Origin: Nannobrachium achirus
Taxonomy: Eukaryota > Chordata > Actinopteri > Myctophiformes > Myctophidae
Reading direction: 5' to 3'
Assembly: GCA_963921795.1 (NCBI GenBank)
Contig: OY997647.1
Location: 60,290,357 to 60,354,356, forward strand
Length of the DNA stretch: 64,000 nt
Position 1 is the first letter of the stretch, and every line of letters starts with the position of its first letter. Of this stretch, positions 1-11,345 are shown piece after piece. The position numbers and the translations under genes are program-made. Under the pieces are notes generated by a model. The model was not told the origin of the DNA. It worked only from the letters and a program-made list of their open reading frames with translations, and ran no database searches.

Positions 1-334
1 GAAAGAGAGAATGAAGGAATGTTTTCAGGCCCCCGGGCCGTCCTTTACGGAGACTCTGCTCTTTTTGTTGAGTCGGTTCATAAATCTGCTCCTGCTCTCT
101 GGAGGGCCAATCTTTAAGACTGAGTTTTTGGTCACTTCTAGGCAGCGCGGGTTTCAGCCAGCCTTTGGAGCTTCCTCCTCCACTGCCGCATCACAGTGAC
201 TCAACCACTCTTTCATGAAAAGCGTTAATTGGTGCTTTAGGCTACAATGAAAGCCTGCCTTAGCGTGGAGCGTGAGATATGGGAATTTCCACTTTATTTT
301 GCCCCTTTCCAGGATATCTACTCGTCTTACATTG

Positions 335-743
335 TAGGTTGGATATTGGCAAGAATCTCGCGATGCAATACGTATCACAATACTTGGGTCACGATGCAAT
401 AGTATCACGATACATTACGAATCTTTGCAATACGGTACTATTGCGATACTATTGCGATATATCAGCCCTAAAAGCTGAAGACGCTGCTCTAATGTTGTTG
501 TTTTCGTCGTTTGCAGCAATTTCCTTGAGAGACCTCACTCACTGAACCGTGGGAAGGGGAAGTAGCTACTATATTAAAGCGACATCTATAGGCAGCGGAG
601 TGTCAGGACCGGACTTCTACCATTGGTTCCTATGCATGGGAACATATTTTATTTTCCTCAAAGTATCGCGATACTACGGCCTGAAGTATCGATACAGTAT
701 TGGCAAATAATATTTGCCATATCGATTATATTGCCCACCCCTA
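335..743. mobile_element. Family Y hAT-like MITE, copy 1
   Basis: Ends are taggttggatattgg on the left and ttgcccacccctA on the right, related to copy 2 at 2600. The interior is rich in gcgatac-type words. Flanking octamers ttacattg and gaccattg agree at 5 of 8 positions, a decayed duplication. It carries no shared hairpin. Confidence 0.65.
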
Positions 744-885
744 GACCATTGACGTATCCTTGATGGCCATTCAAATGTTGTTAATTATTTATTGATGAAT
801 TCTTTTAATTTGTATTCATAGTTTCCATAATCCTGTGCCCTCTATCGGCCCACATACTGCAGACATTCACCTTCACCCTATACAA

Positions 886-1353
886 CAGCGGTCTTCAATG
901 TTTTCAGGCCAAGGACCCCTTAGCTGAGAGAGATGAAGCAGTCCCCCACAGCCTTTTCATAGATTCCATATAGTTTCATTGTTTGACAGCACGATCATCA
1001 GTGTATTTTGGATTCATGTCAGTTTGTGTTTTCATATATTTAACCACTTGAAACGTCAATAATTAATAAACTTGACCTTTCACTCTGTACTTAGTCTGCT
1101 CTTTTTCCCCTCTACACCAAACCTCTTTGCCAGAAATAGCCGATCTACAAGCTCACACCGCCTCGTGGCGTCGAGCTGAGCTTTTAGATCTGCTATTTTT
1201 GGCTAAAGTTCTCAGAATATGGACGCTAGGGTTCAAGTGGTTTATACAAAAAAAGGAGAAAAAAAGTTTCTTATCACACAACGATTTGGAGGACGCCCTG
1301 TAGTAACTCTGAGGACCCCCTAGGGGTCCCGGACCCCCTGTTGAAGACCTCTG
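886..1353. mobile_element. Family B hAT MITE, copy 1, with shared hairpin
   Basis: Terminal inverted repeats are cagcggtcttcaa and ttgaagacctctg. A perfect 8-bp duplication, ctatacaa, flanks it at 878-885 and 1354-1361, diagnostic of the hAT superfamily. The shared hairpin is at 1131-1205, with the left arm reading GCCGATC and the right arm GATCTGC. The stem continues outward on the right as ttttggcta, private to family B. Confidence 0.9.
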
Positions 1354-1361
1354 CTATACAA

Positions 1362-1686
1362 TGCCACTGGTTGGTGACATGCATCCACTTAAAGTGCTTT
1401 GATCACACAGATGATCTTTTCTGTCAAAAACAGTTTATTATTTCTGGCAGCACTTTTATCCTCTGCTGTTCTGTTTTGTAACGGGCCTCCCTCCCTCCCT
1501 TACCCACTTTCTTTCCATGGATCTTCTTTGTGCTTGGCAATCTAAAGACCGTGAGGAGGACGCACAGACCTTGTGGCGGTGGTATCTTCTCAACCGAAGG
1601 CTTTCGTTTCATGCTGCCACCTTCAAAGCACGTCTTGAAACGTACGTCACTCTTGCTGGATAGATCAAGGGAGAGGTTTCAGCCAC
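1362..1686. other. No gene or repeat recognised
   Basis: Non-coding sequence between elements B1 and A1. I see no splice-bounded open frame and no inverted repeat. Confidence 0.5.
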
Positions 1687-2168
1687 TTAACTCTCAAATA
1701 CCTGGAACGCGCCCGAGTCGCGTTAGATTTGAACCACTTTAACCATTATTTTATGCTTTAACTATTGAAAAATAGCAGATCTACAAGCTCACAGCGCGGC
1801 ACCGAGTGCCGCGCTGCGAGCTTGTAGATCTGCTATTTTTGAAAAATCGTGAAAATGTGTGCAAGTCTTTGAATATCTTTGACCCGATCTTTGACCCGAC
1901 TTCTAAATCCTTCCTCTAAATCAGCTGTTCTCAAACTTTTTCATGTCAAGGACCCCCAAAATTACATTTATTCGTCAGCAGACCCCCATCTCAAAATATG
2001 TTGTTCCAGGGACCCCCCAGAAGCAAATATTTGAGTTTCAAATGTTTGCTTTTAAATAGATATATTCAAAGACTTGTAAATAGCAGATCTACAAGCTCTT
2101 GTGAGCTTGTATATCTGCTATTTTTCAACAGTTAAAGCAGTCAATAATCCTAGGCCTAAATGGGTTAA
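1687..2168. mobile_element. Family A TTAA element with two hairpins, copy 1
   Basis: TTAA lies at both ends, and the right end reads cctaaatgggTTAA. Hairpins are at 1769-1840 (full, with a GC-rich loop stem) and 2078-2125 (shortened). Between them is a gaccccc-rich block resembling a hAT end. TTAA duplication with CCC/GGG termini points to a piggyBac-type transposase, by inference. Confidence 0.8.
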
Positions 2169-2501
2169 GGAATGAAACCGCCTGTGATGATGACGACGGC
2201 TCCCCTCGCCATCAAAGACGCACCCAACGCTTCAAGGTGAATATAGGAAGAAGATCATTAGTCACTTTATATGCTCTCCTTTAAGGAGTGATAAAGTGAC
2301 CTCAGACATCTAAGTCTCTCGTCGTCCAAGAGAGCGCTAGCAATTTAGCAATTACCACGCTCGTTGCATTTTCATTTGCAGTAGCTTCTTGACCATGACC
2401 TTGAAGCAGACTCCCCTTGGTCCTTTCTGGCAAACAGACTGATTTCCCTTCCCTCACTTATGCCTGATTTATTCCTCGGTCGTGCACAGTGTTGCACACC
2501 A
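2169..2501. other. No gene or repeat recognised
   Basis: Non-coding sequence between A1 and the solo hairpin at 2502; nothing else supported. Confidence 0.5.
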
Positions 2502-2546
2502 AAGATAGCCGATCTGCGCTGTGAGCTCGTACATTAGCTATTTTCG
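2502..2546. repeat. Solo shared hairpin, shortened
   Basis: A 45-base copy with left arm atagccgatctg and right arm ctcgtacattagctatttt. It is not inside any element whose ends I can identify. Confidence 0.55.
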
Positions 2547-2599
2547 TTGGTCGACAACGGCGCACAAGTACGTTGGGCTTCATTCTCTATTCAATTTAG

Positions 2600-2990
2600 T
2601 AGAGGTGGATATTAGCAAGAATCTCGCGAAGCAATACGTATCACAATATATCATGAATCTTTGTGATACGATACGATACTATTGCGATACTATTGCAATA
2701 TATCAGCTTTAAAAGCTGAAGGCGCTGCTCTAATGTTGTTGTTTTCGTCGTTCGCAGCCATTTTCTCACTTCTTTCTCACTGAACCGTGGGAAGGGGAAG
2801 TAGCTACTATAGTACAGCGACATCTAGGCAGCGGAGTGTCAGGACCAGACTTCTACCATAGCTTCCTATGCATGGGACCATATTTTATTTTTCTCAAAGT
2901 ATCGCGATACTACTGCCTGGAGTATCGATACAGTATTGGCAAATAAACTATTGTGATGTATTGCCATATCGATTATATTGCCCACCCCTA
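2600..2990. mobile_element. Family Y hAT MITE, copy 2
   Basis: Ends are tagaggtggatatt and cccacccctA, flanked by a perfect 8-bp duplication caatttag (2592-2599 and 2991-2998). Internal sequence matches copy 1 at 335-743. There is no shared hairpin, so it serves as a comparison family. Confidence 0.88.
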
Positions 2991-3090
2991 CAATTTAGCC
3001 AATTGCATGACGTGCATCAGTTCTCTTCCCAAGAGCACTACAATTTAGCCAATTGCATGATGTGCATCAGTTCTCTTCCCAAGAGCACTT
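2991..3090. repeat. Tandem duplication, 50 bp x 2
   Basis: 2991-3040 and 3041-3090 are near-identical. Each unit begins with caatttag, the same octamer duplicated by the Y2 insertion, so Y2 sits exactly at a unit boundary. Confidence 0.85.
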
Positions 3091-4021
3091 CTTTGTAACT
3101 TAACGCAAGGCTTTTTACCCCCAAAAAAGTATGATGCAACTCCCATGTGGTTCTGCCTGGAGTCCCAGAATGCATTTGAAGCCTTGTGCACTTTATTCTT
3201 CCATCACCTGTCAGTCATCCCAATGCCTTCTAAAGCTTGTCTGACAACTTGACAGGACATCTCTGCCAAAGATGAAAACTGAATCTTGACACCTTATTAG
3301 ACACCACTGCCTTCTTGCGCACACAGCGCGCGCGTGCGTGTGCGTGCGTGCGTGTGTGCGTGCGTGTGTGTGTGTGTGTGTCTGTTTTTGTGCATGTGTT
3401 GGAGGTTGATTGGGGTTTTCCACGGTGAGTTATTTGTTAGTGACTCGTCTCGTACACACAGAGCTGTAACAGCCTGACTGGTTGTCATACCACATCCTGA
3501 GCTCAGACTGTCATTGAGTTTGTGGGTTAGCAGGTTATGTTTCATAAACATCGTACTTCTTAATTACAGGTTATTTTTCTTTCTTTATGTTTTGTTTGGG
3601 GGGGCGGGGGTGCAGCAGTCTGGAAATGGCAGATGGAGGTTGTTCTGAAGGGATCTTGATATTTTTCGGTATTTGTGTTATGTGGAAAGAATGGCAAAGC
3701 AGCGTAAATGTCAGGCAGCTTTTCTCAACGACTGCCTTGGCATTTCTGTTTGTTTGTGATGGCTTTTCAAATGGATCATTAGTGGGTCTAAGTTTATCCA
3801 TCACCTCACACAATCAATACCAGCAGTTAAAGGCTAACTCTAGTATAATAAAGCAGAACTGGACTTTAGCGGCTGGTTCCATTTGTTTTATGCTTTCAGA
3901 GTAAAATATACACTCACACACTTCATTGTGTTTGCCTATTTTAATCCTGTTGTATGAATGCAATGAATAGAAAGTAGGATATTTCCAAGCTCTGAAGTAA
4001 TGATGTTTTCTCGAGTGGATA
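3091..4021. other. Non-coding, with a GT/GC microsatellite
   Basis: A degenerate (GT)/(GC) run occupies about 3327-3381. Open frames here are low-complexity or lack splice context. Confidence 0.5.
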
Positions 4022-4622
4022 TTAAGGCATTTAGGCCTCGAATGATAGATTGAATGCTTTAACTATTGAAAAATAGCAGATATACAAGCTCACAGTGCGG
4101 CACCGAGTGCCGCGCTGCGAGCTTGTAGATCTGCTATTTTTGAAAAAAGTCTTTGAATATATGTATTTTTAAAGCAAACGTTTGTAACTCAAATTTTGCT
4201 TCTGGGGGGTCCCTGGAACTAAATATTTTGAGATGGGGGTCCATGGCCAAATACATGTCATTTTGGGGGTCCTTCACATGACAAAGTTTGAGCACCACTG
4301 ACACAGTAGTCTCTCAAGAACGGACCAACTGAGCTCCAGTTCAAGTGAAAAGGACCTTTTCATTGACGATGGCTGGCCAGATTGCTGACATACTGTAGAA
4401 ACATAGGTTTTTCAAAAAACCTTAGAAGGATTCAAAAAACACTAATAGAATAGAGTCAAAATTCCAATTTTCACGTTTAAAATAAATAAATAAATAATAC
4501 ATCTACCAGCTCGCAGCGTGGCACTCGGTGCCGCGCTGCGACCTTGTATATCTGCTATTTTGCAATAGTTAAAGCATAAAATAATAATACACAATAATGC
4601 GTACCTGGTCTAAACAGATTAA
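4022..4622. mobile_element. Family A TTAA element with two hairpins, copy 2
   Basis: TTAA at 4022-4025 and 4619-4622. Hairpins are at 4069-4141 and 4495-4561; the second has lost the start of its left arm. The interior carries the family A gaccccc block. Confidence 0.8.
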
Positions 4623-4741
4623 ACGGCTGGGTGTTATTTGACTCAATCCTTTTTCTTCTTTATAACGTTGCCAGTGGACGTGCCAGCACCGTCTTTAATC
4701 TCGGGCCCTACGAGGCCGCATAGAGCCAGTTCTGTTGGAAC

Positions 4742-5190
4742 CAGGGGCGTCACACCAAATTCTGGGCCCTGGGTACAAGGATTCACTGCGGGCCCCCCAT
4801 GAATGTTAACTATTGAAAAATAGCAGATATACAGGCTTGTAGATCTGCTATTTTCGAAAAATTGTGGAAAAAGTGTGCAAGAAACCCATGTTTCCATGTC
4901 AGTGATGCTCAAACTTTTTCATGTGAAGGACCCCCAAAATTATATGAATTTGGCCACGGACCCCCCATCTCAAAATATTTAGTTCCAGGGACCACCCAGA
5001 AGCAAAATTTGAGTTACAAACGTTCGCTTTGAAAATACATATATTCAAAGATTTGCACACATTTTTCACGACTTTTTCAAAAATAGCAGATCTACAAGCT
5101 CGCAGCGCGGCACTCGGTGCCGTGCTGTGAGCTTGTATATCTGCTATTTTTCACTGGTTAAAGCAGTCAATAATTCTTGGCCTAAATGGG
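4742..5190. mobile_element. Chimeric element: family U left end, family A right end
   Basis: The left end (cagggg cgtcacacc) and the next 60 bases match family U. The right end (cctaaatgggttaa) matches family A. Hairpins are at 4815-4855 and 5079-5151. The unit is bracketed by a ~49-bp direct repeat of host sequence at 4695-4743 and 5191-5240, far longer than an 8-bp or TTAA duplication. Confidence 0.75.
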
Positions 5191-5240
5191 TTAATCTCAG
5201 GCCTTACGAGGCCGCATAGAGCCAGTTCTGTTGGAACCCA

Positions 5241-6189
5241 GGAAGAACGTTTGGCCTTACGGCTGGGCTGTTTTTATTTATGCAGAAGATACGCTGCTCG
5301 AGCCCGGCTTGGAAGAAATGATTCTCCTGTGGAAAGATCTCAGACCACCGTGTAGGTTGTTGTGGCCTCACATTTATGATAATACACCCTGAAACTGGAT
5401 AGTGTTCAGTTATATTGCAGAAGTCTTGGCTGGTTGATACTGCCAAGGGCTTTGATTTGTTGGAGCCGGTTTGTGCATAGTGGGCTTTTGTTTAGCACGA
5501 TGGCTCTCGGCCATATGACTCCAGCTACTCAGGAAGATTATAGTGTTTCCCTGCCACCTATTGCTCCCTCTTGACCTCGGAGTGACCTTGGAATGGATCA
5601 AAGAAAAGGCAGCTTTTTTCTTTTTCTTTGAGTGGACTCAGGTAGCTTCCCAATCCCTTCATTGTATGTGGAATGTATGTGAAGGAATGTGTATGAACAC
5701 TTGGTATTCAACTGTTCAAAATGCTGTTTAGTTTCCTTTTAGCAAAATCAATGATTTTTAATTAATTGATATTAAGATCTAGTTGCTTAATTCAAGTAAG
5801 CCTTGCCGAGCCATGAGGCCCGTATCGCAGGAGCCTATCTCCTGTTTCTGCAGTGTGAGGCAGCTTGATGTACAAGTACACCCCTGGACATGACGCTAGT
5901 ATATCAAACCCTTGATGCTGAGTGTCAAGCATAGACCTTAGAAAATATGGATGGTGGGAAGCGATGAAGTCACCATTGGTTTCTATCAGCGAAAATGAAG
6001 CTTTTTTTGCCTCATGTGGGTGTCTGCTTCATTGTATTAATGGTACCCAAGGAAGGCTATTGGCTGCCAAGGGTCACGTGCAACCGCAGGGATACTTGGG
6101 AGCTTGCAGAGAATAAAGCAGGCGAAGAAGAAGGAGGGCGGGACCTACGGTCTATGGGTGTAGATGAGAATGATAAGCTTTATCATCAG
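5241..6189. other. No gene or repeat recognised
   Basis: Unique non-coding sequence. Several short open frames, none with recognisable protein similarity or splice context. Confidence 0.5.
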
Positions 6190-6518
6190 TTATAAAATAA
6201 ATGGGCTTAGAAAGGAGATGCCAGCACTCACTTTAGAATGAAATCTTTGTCTCTTTATTTCAAGATGCCCCAGCAGCACAGCAGCGAACAACGGACGCTT
6301 CGACCCGTGTGGGTCTTCCTCAGCGTGTATCACTTAGCCTAAAAGATGAAGACTAATACACGCTGAGGAAGACCCACACGGGAGACAAAGATTTCATTCT
6401 AAAGTGAGTGCTGGCATCTCCTTTCTAAGCCCATTCGTTCCCTGAGCCGTGCACCCAAGATATTTGATGGAACTGTGTTTGACGAGTGCTCCTCTCTCTC
6501 TCTTATAAAATAAATGGG
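6190..6518. mobile_element. Penelope-like fragment with inverted arms
   Basis: A 16-bp direct repeat (ttataaaataaatggg) at 6190-6205 and 6503-6518 brackets the unit, a retroelement-style duplication. Inside, 6206-6252 and 6380-6426 are inverted copies. A second inverted pair, cgtgtgggtcttcctcagcg and its complement, lies between them. The ctgagga...gaccc...gggtcgaag order on the minus strand resembles the motif seen in Penelope-like terminal repeats. Family assignment is inferred. Confidence 0.5.
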
Positions 6519-7071
6519 ACCATAGTTTCACAGAACGCATATCATGGTGATTGAAACGAAACTTGAAACTAGTGACAGGAACCATGAAGTATTTGTGCAA
6601 TGTTTATCAAGGTAAGAAATGTAAAGTTCAGGGAAAATGAATGGGGTCCAATGGAGAACATACAACATGGGGGGGATGGGGGGGGGAGAGAAACAGCAAA
6701 ACTAGCGGCCAATCGTAGGAACACTTAGTTCCGGGTTTGTTTCATGTTAAATCTGGAGAACTGGTCCCCTTGGTGCTAAGCAGGGAGGCACTGGGTCCCA
6801 TTTTTCATAGATCAAACTCCCATCTCCCAGTCTCAGGGTGGACACTGTGGTTAGATATCAAGGCTTTATATCTTTATAGTGTATTATAATTATCATAGTA
6901 ATACATTAATACTTAATAATGTGTTATAATCACAGTCATAATCCATTATAGTGTATTATAATTTAGGATAGTTGTAATTCAAATGTATATTGTATTATAC
7001 TCACAGTTAAAAGGGTCAGTTTGTTTCTTACTGATAGGGCTACTTTTGTGTAATGGAAAATGTAGATATTT
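6519..7071. other. Non-coding, A/T-rich
   Basis: Contains G runs at 6670-6690 and an A/T-rich block from about 6860 that may belong with the family K end that follows. No gene seen. Confidence 0.45.
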
Positions 7072-7138
7072 TTATGTGGTGCGGTGTGGTGTAGTAGTGT
7101 GGTGTGGTGCTAAAGCTGCAGTGGAAAAGGGGCTTTAG
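7072..7138. repeat. Family K end fragment
   Basis: The gtgtggtgctaaagctgc and ggaaaaggggctt words match, in reverse orientation, the left end of the K element at 19174-19240. The remainder of K is absent. Confidence 0.55.
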
Positions 7139-7740
7139 ACTTGACCAGCAGTTAGCCCAGACCATTGTGTCTCTGTCCGGGGTGCTGAAATGGTCAAATC
7201 CTGCCTCTCTGTCTCTCTTACTTACGAGACTTCTTACTCCTTCAGTGTTTTTGGATTTGGATCCCAATGTAAATCTTGCGGGGAGCAGACGGTATTTTGC
7301 ATTGAGCAGGAGAGTGGGCAGGATAAGTTGCAACAATTATGGGAACGGGCATGTAATCCAGCGGGAGCAGGATTAAGAAAACAGTCCCAAAAACGGTTCT
7401 AGTACAGGGCAGGTAACTTTTAAAAGATAACGACACTGTGACCTGTGACATTTCTCATTGCTATCGATTCAAGAAATCCCTCGTTTGCAGGGCAGAAATC
7501 AGAGCGATGAATTCTGCCTCTGGTTGTCTGGGCTTCAGTTCAATCAGGGGACTTGGCCTGAGAGAGCAATCTGTCTCTCCTTCTCTTTCTCTCTTTCCAT
7601 CCCTCGTCACCCCCCACTTCACCTCCCCTCCGCTTTTCATTTGCCATGGCATAGAAATTGTATAATGTCATTACGAGACTTCTAGCCAAGGCTCGGTTCT
7701 GTTTGACACCGCCAAGGAACTGAATTGGGGACACAAAATT

Positions 7741-7774
<34 letters not shown>

Positions 7775-8178
7775 CCCCCATCTCTCCTTGTAATGGGGTC
7801 ATTGACGGGCTCCCTCCTCTTGACTGAGATTTGGGGATTTGGTACAAAAAACAGACAAAGAGAAAGCGAGCCCACGTTCTTGTTCCAGGCGTTTGAACGG
7901 AGAGGACACGGAGAACTCTGTTGTCCAGGATGGATGATGTGGGCCCCATGGTAACCGGTTATTATAGCCTATATTTTCTTTGCCCTGCGTTTTTCTAAGA
8001 TGTTATCACAGTGAAGAAGTCTTATCAGTGAGTGCTTGAAGTTTCTAAACCAGATAAGGATTGTAGATTTAGGGATGTGTGTGTGTGGTGCAGATGATTG
8101 GGTTTCTCTTCATTTCGTTGGGAGATTGCTTCCCTGCCGTGATGCCATGTTGACAGTTTGCCTGGGCATAACTTAGAG
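7139..8178. other. Non-coding, with poly-C
   Basis: Includes a 38-base C tract at 7742-7779 broken by one T. Open frames overlapping the tract are low-complexity. No gene supported. Confidence 0.5.
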
Positions 8179-8631
8179 CAGGGGTCTTCAACAGAGGGTC
8201 CGGGACCCCTAGGGGCTCCTCAGAGTTTCTACAGGGGGTCCTCCAAATCTTCAATCCTTTTTATATTTACAACTGAACCCTAGTGTCCATATTCTGAGAA
8301 CTGTAGCCAAAAATAGCAGATCTACAAGCTCACAATGCCTCGCGCTGCAAGGAGTTGTGAGCTTGTAGATCGGCTATTTTTTGGCAAAGAGGTTTGGTGT
8401 AGAGGGGAAAAAGAGCAGACTAAGTACAGAGTGAAAAGTCACGTTTATTAGGTAATGACGGCCCAAGTGGTTAAATCTGAAAACTCAATTGACATGAATC
8501 CAAAATACACTGATTGTGCTGTCAAACAATGAAACTATGGAATGGAATCTATGAACAGGTCGTGGGGGTCCCTGCTTCATCTCTCTCTCTCATCTAAGGG
8601 GTCCTTTGCCTGAAAACATTGAAGACCCCTG
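8179..8631. mobile_element. Family B hAT MITE, copy 2, with shared hairpin
   Basis: Ends caggggtcttcaa and ttgaagacccctg, with a perfect duplication acttagag (8171-8178, 8632-8639). It lies opposite to copy 1. Accordingly the hairpin at 8304-8384 shows GCAGATC on the left and GATCGGC on the right, the mirror of copy 1. Stem arms extend as tagccaaaaa / ttttttggc. Confidence 0.9.
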
Positions 8632-8639
8632 ACTTAGAG

Positions 8640-9056
8640 TTCTTCATAAGTCTCATGAGTGAACCAGCTTGTTTTTATCTGGTGTTGTGTGTTTGGTGTT
8701 AGTTCAGCTGATATCAGCAGTCCATGGCTGCAGGGCTGCCCTGCTTCCAGAGACATGCGGGGGATGATGGAGCTCTGTGTGGACAAGGTGCTCATGGTTG
8801 TTCCTGCACAGAGGAGTTTCTGGCACTCATCAAAGGGGATCTCGCCAAGTCACCAGCACCGCAATCATACAAATTGAGAATAGAATGTGTCCTTGAGAGC
8901 CCAAGCAAGAGCTGTTATTTGCCTATAAAAAAATATATAAAATATAAAATATTGGCTAAAGTTGTAGCCAATCACCTGCTCCTTCGAATGATTTATGACA
9001 TACCATTCACTCCCTCCCATCTCTCTCTCTCTCTCTCTCTCTCTCTTGCTCTCTCT
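8640..9056. other. Non-coding, with CT microsatellite
   Basis: A (CT)n run lies at 9021-9058. No gene or element ends recognised. Confidence 0.5.
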
Positions 9057-9332
9057 ATATCGTCGTTGTCGGGTGAAAACCTTGTATGTCCAAAACCGTT
9101 CGTTTGGCATTTACCATTTTAAAAATGATTTAAACGTGTGAAAACAGCCGATCTACAAGCACACAACGCCTCGCACCACGGTCCGCGAGATGCCGTGTGC
9201 TTGTAGATCTGCTGTTTTCACTACTTGTGTGCGACGGCCTTGTATGATGAAGCAGGGCTTTGGGTTTGCGAAAGAACGTACACATTTGAAACTTGGAGAT
9301 AGGAGGTTTCCACCTGACAACACCGATATATA
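9057..9332. mobile_element. Standalone copy of the inner C element, with hairpin
   Basis: Ends are atatcgtcgttgtcgggtg and acctgacaacaccgatat, inverted repeats of one another. The hairpin at 9138-9222 is central, with arms continuing as gtgaaaacagc / gctgttttcac. The same unit forms the core of full C elements, but here the outer hAT ends are missing and microsatellite sequence flanks it, suggesting the core can move alone. Confidence 0.75.
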
Positions 9333-9616
9333 TATCTCTATCCCTCTCTAATGGTTGGAAATAACAGGACAATCAAATGCATAGGAATTCTGTCAATTAA
9401 AGAAAGATAGACTAATTGCCTTTACTTTTACACATACTGAGCCAGGAAAAAAACCCTGGTGTTAACTTGTCTCTAGCCCTCCTCCCAGCCCTGTACGACT
9501 AGTGCAGTGACAGCCTGCTGGGTCAGGGCTATGGTGTCTCAGCAAGGTCTTTAATTTTCATGACTATAATGTAGTTGGAGGTCTGGACTGGGTTTTGTCA
9601 TAACAGGCTGTTTTTA
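9333..9616. other. No gene or repeat recognised
   Basis: Non-coding stretch between the inner C element and R1. Confidence 0.45.
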
Positions 9617-9767
9617 TTAACCCATTAAAACCCGGGAAAGCATCTGTCATTTTATGCTCGGGCCATTCAAAAATAGCAGATATACATGTACAGTACAAGG
9701 CTCGTAGCGTGTCACTTCGTGCCGTGCTATGATGAGCTTGTAGATCTGCTATGAAAAATCGTGAATA

Positions 9768-9770
<3 letters not shown>

Positions 9771-9839
<69 letters not shown>
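9771..9839. repeat. (AT)n microsatellite
   Basis: About 34 AT units directly beside the right flank of the R1 hairpin. Confidence 0.95.
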
Positions 9840-9843
<4 letters not shown>

Positions 9844-10000
9844 CCAGACCCATGAAATGGGTAGGCCTACATAAGCAAATGTCTGTCCGGGTTTTCTATA
9901 TAAAGGGTATATATGATGATGACATGATGATGACATGCCTACAAAAGGATGATGACAGACAGGGGGTCTGGCACAACCAGGTTGACCTGGTCTAGTTTTT

Positions 10001-10391
10001 TTAAAGGAGCCATAGTCAACTTTTTTCTCGAAAAACGGATGCTAAAATAAAAATTATGTTTCGAAAATATTTTATAAAAAAAATTAAGCTTCATATATGT
10101 GTTTCTATTCAAAAAAATGACCACAAAAAGCGTAAAATAATGATAAAATAATCATTTTGCCCATCGTCAGGCCGACTTTGTTTATATCCCTCTTCTATTC
10201 TTTTATATGGATTGATAAGGGATGTAAACAAAGTCAGCCAAAAGGATTATTTTAGCATTATTATTTATGGTTTTTGTGGTCATTTTTGAATAGAAACACA
10301 TTAATCTAATCTTTTTAATAAAATATTTTCTAAACATTCTTTTTATTTTAGTGTCCGTTTTTCAAGAAAAAGTTGACTATAGCTCCTTTAA
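10001..10391. mobile_element. Family S TTAA palindromic MITE, nested in R1
   Basis: Ends TTAAAGGAGCcatagtcaac and gttgactatagctcctttaa. The arms are complementary for well over 100 bases and almost the whole 391-bp unit folds back on itself. A TTAA at each end suggests a piggyBac-type origin. It lacks the shared hairpin. Confidence 0.85.
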
Positions 10392-10464
10392 AGTGAACAA
10401 AAAACTGTTAGGATTTAGAAGACATTTGTAGAATCGGCCTCAGGTCCTAATCAGTCCGTTAAAG

Positions 10465-10780
10465 CAGTGGTTTGCAACCTTTTCAGGCCACGACCCCCCA
10501 AATTATATTTTTACTAGAGACCCCCCCCACCCTGACGAGCACTAAGAGTTGAGGCATTACATTTTGTATAACACGGTTCTATTGTGAAAATAGCCGATCT
10601 ACATGCTCACAACGCCTCGCGTTGCGGTTGCAGAGACCCTCTATACACTTAAACCTTATGCTGGTTTGTTTACTGATGAGTGAGAAAACAGTGTTGCACA
10701 TTAAGTTAATCATCTGGGGATCCCCCGAAATAATTTGGGGACCCCCCTGGGGGTCCCGACCCACAGGTTGAGAACCACTG
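10465..10780. mobile_element. Family F hAT MITE, copy 1, half hairpin
   Basis: Ends cagtggtttgcaacctttt and ggttgagaaccactg. Only the left half of the hairpin survives (10582-10626, GCCGATCTACATGCTC). The sequence then jumps to the right-hand F sequence. No clear 8-bp duplication. Confidence 0.8.
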
Positions 10781-10946
10781 CTCTTTACTATCATCCTGCC
10801 TGGTGCAGAACAAGAATGAAAGTAGCAAGGTAAGCCTATAGTTAAGTCATCAGTCATCAGCACAAACCACAGATAATGTTACAGATGACAAACAGGATGA
10901 ACAGGATGTTAAAATAGTTGCACACAGCAAAGTGTTTATATAAGAA

Positions 10947-11337
10947 TAGGGCTGTCACGATTATGACATTTTACATGACGATTATTTGTCACTCAAATAA
11001 TTGCGATTAACAATTTAATTGTGTTTTTGTCGTTGACAATTACATTTCTCTTTGGCTTTTAGGCTTTTAAGTTGCACATGGTAGATATGACACATAACCT
11101 AAATATACAAAGATATTCCTCACATATTTAACAACATTATACTTAAAAAAGAACATTGATAGTGGAAATAGCCGATCTACAAGCTCACAACGCGTCGCGA
11201 TTCCACTATTTTTGACTTTTCTTTTTAATATATGAACATTTTTCAACATGGAAACGATTATGACGATTATGAAAAATAATCACGATTATTTCAAAAAATC
11301 ACGATTAGACGATTATGTCATAATTGTGACAGCCCTA
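10947..11337. mobile_element. Family E hAT MITE, copy 1, half hairpin
   Basis: Ends tagggctgtcacgatta and aattgtgacagcccta, with a perfect duplication tataagaa (10939-10946, 11338-11345). The hairpin at 11161-11209 keeps its left arm, and a stub ttccactattttt replaces the right. The flanking stem word is gtggaaatagc. Confidence 0.9.
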
Positions 11338-11345
11338 TATAAGAA

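Larger units (their letters stand above)
9617..10462. mobile_element. Family R TTAA element, copy 1, with hairpin and nested S
   Basis: TTAA at 9617-9620 and 10459-10462. The left end reads ttaacccattaaaacccggg. The hairpin at 9670-9753 is partly decayed, with an inserted tacatgtacagtac. An (AT)n run follows at 9771-9839. Element S1 is nested at 10001-10391. The right boundary matches the right side of copy R2 (gaatcggcctcaggtcctaa). Confidence 0.75.

Noticed and set aside
6280-6400. Functional hammerhead ribozyme
   Set aside because: Core words and one stem are present, but I could not pair the other two helices or place a cleavage triplet; kept only as a family hint.
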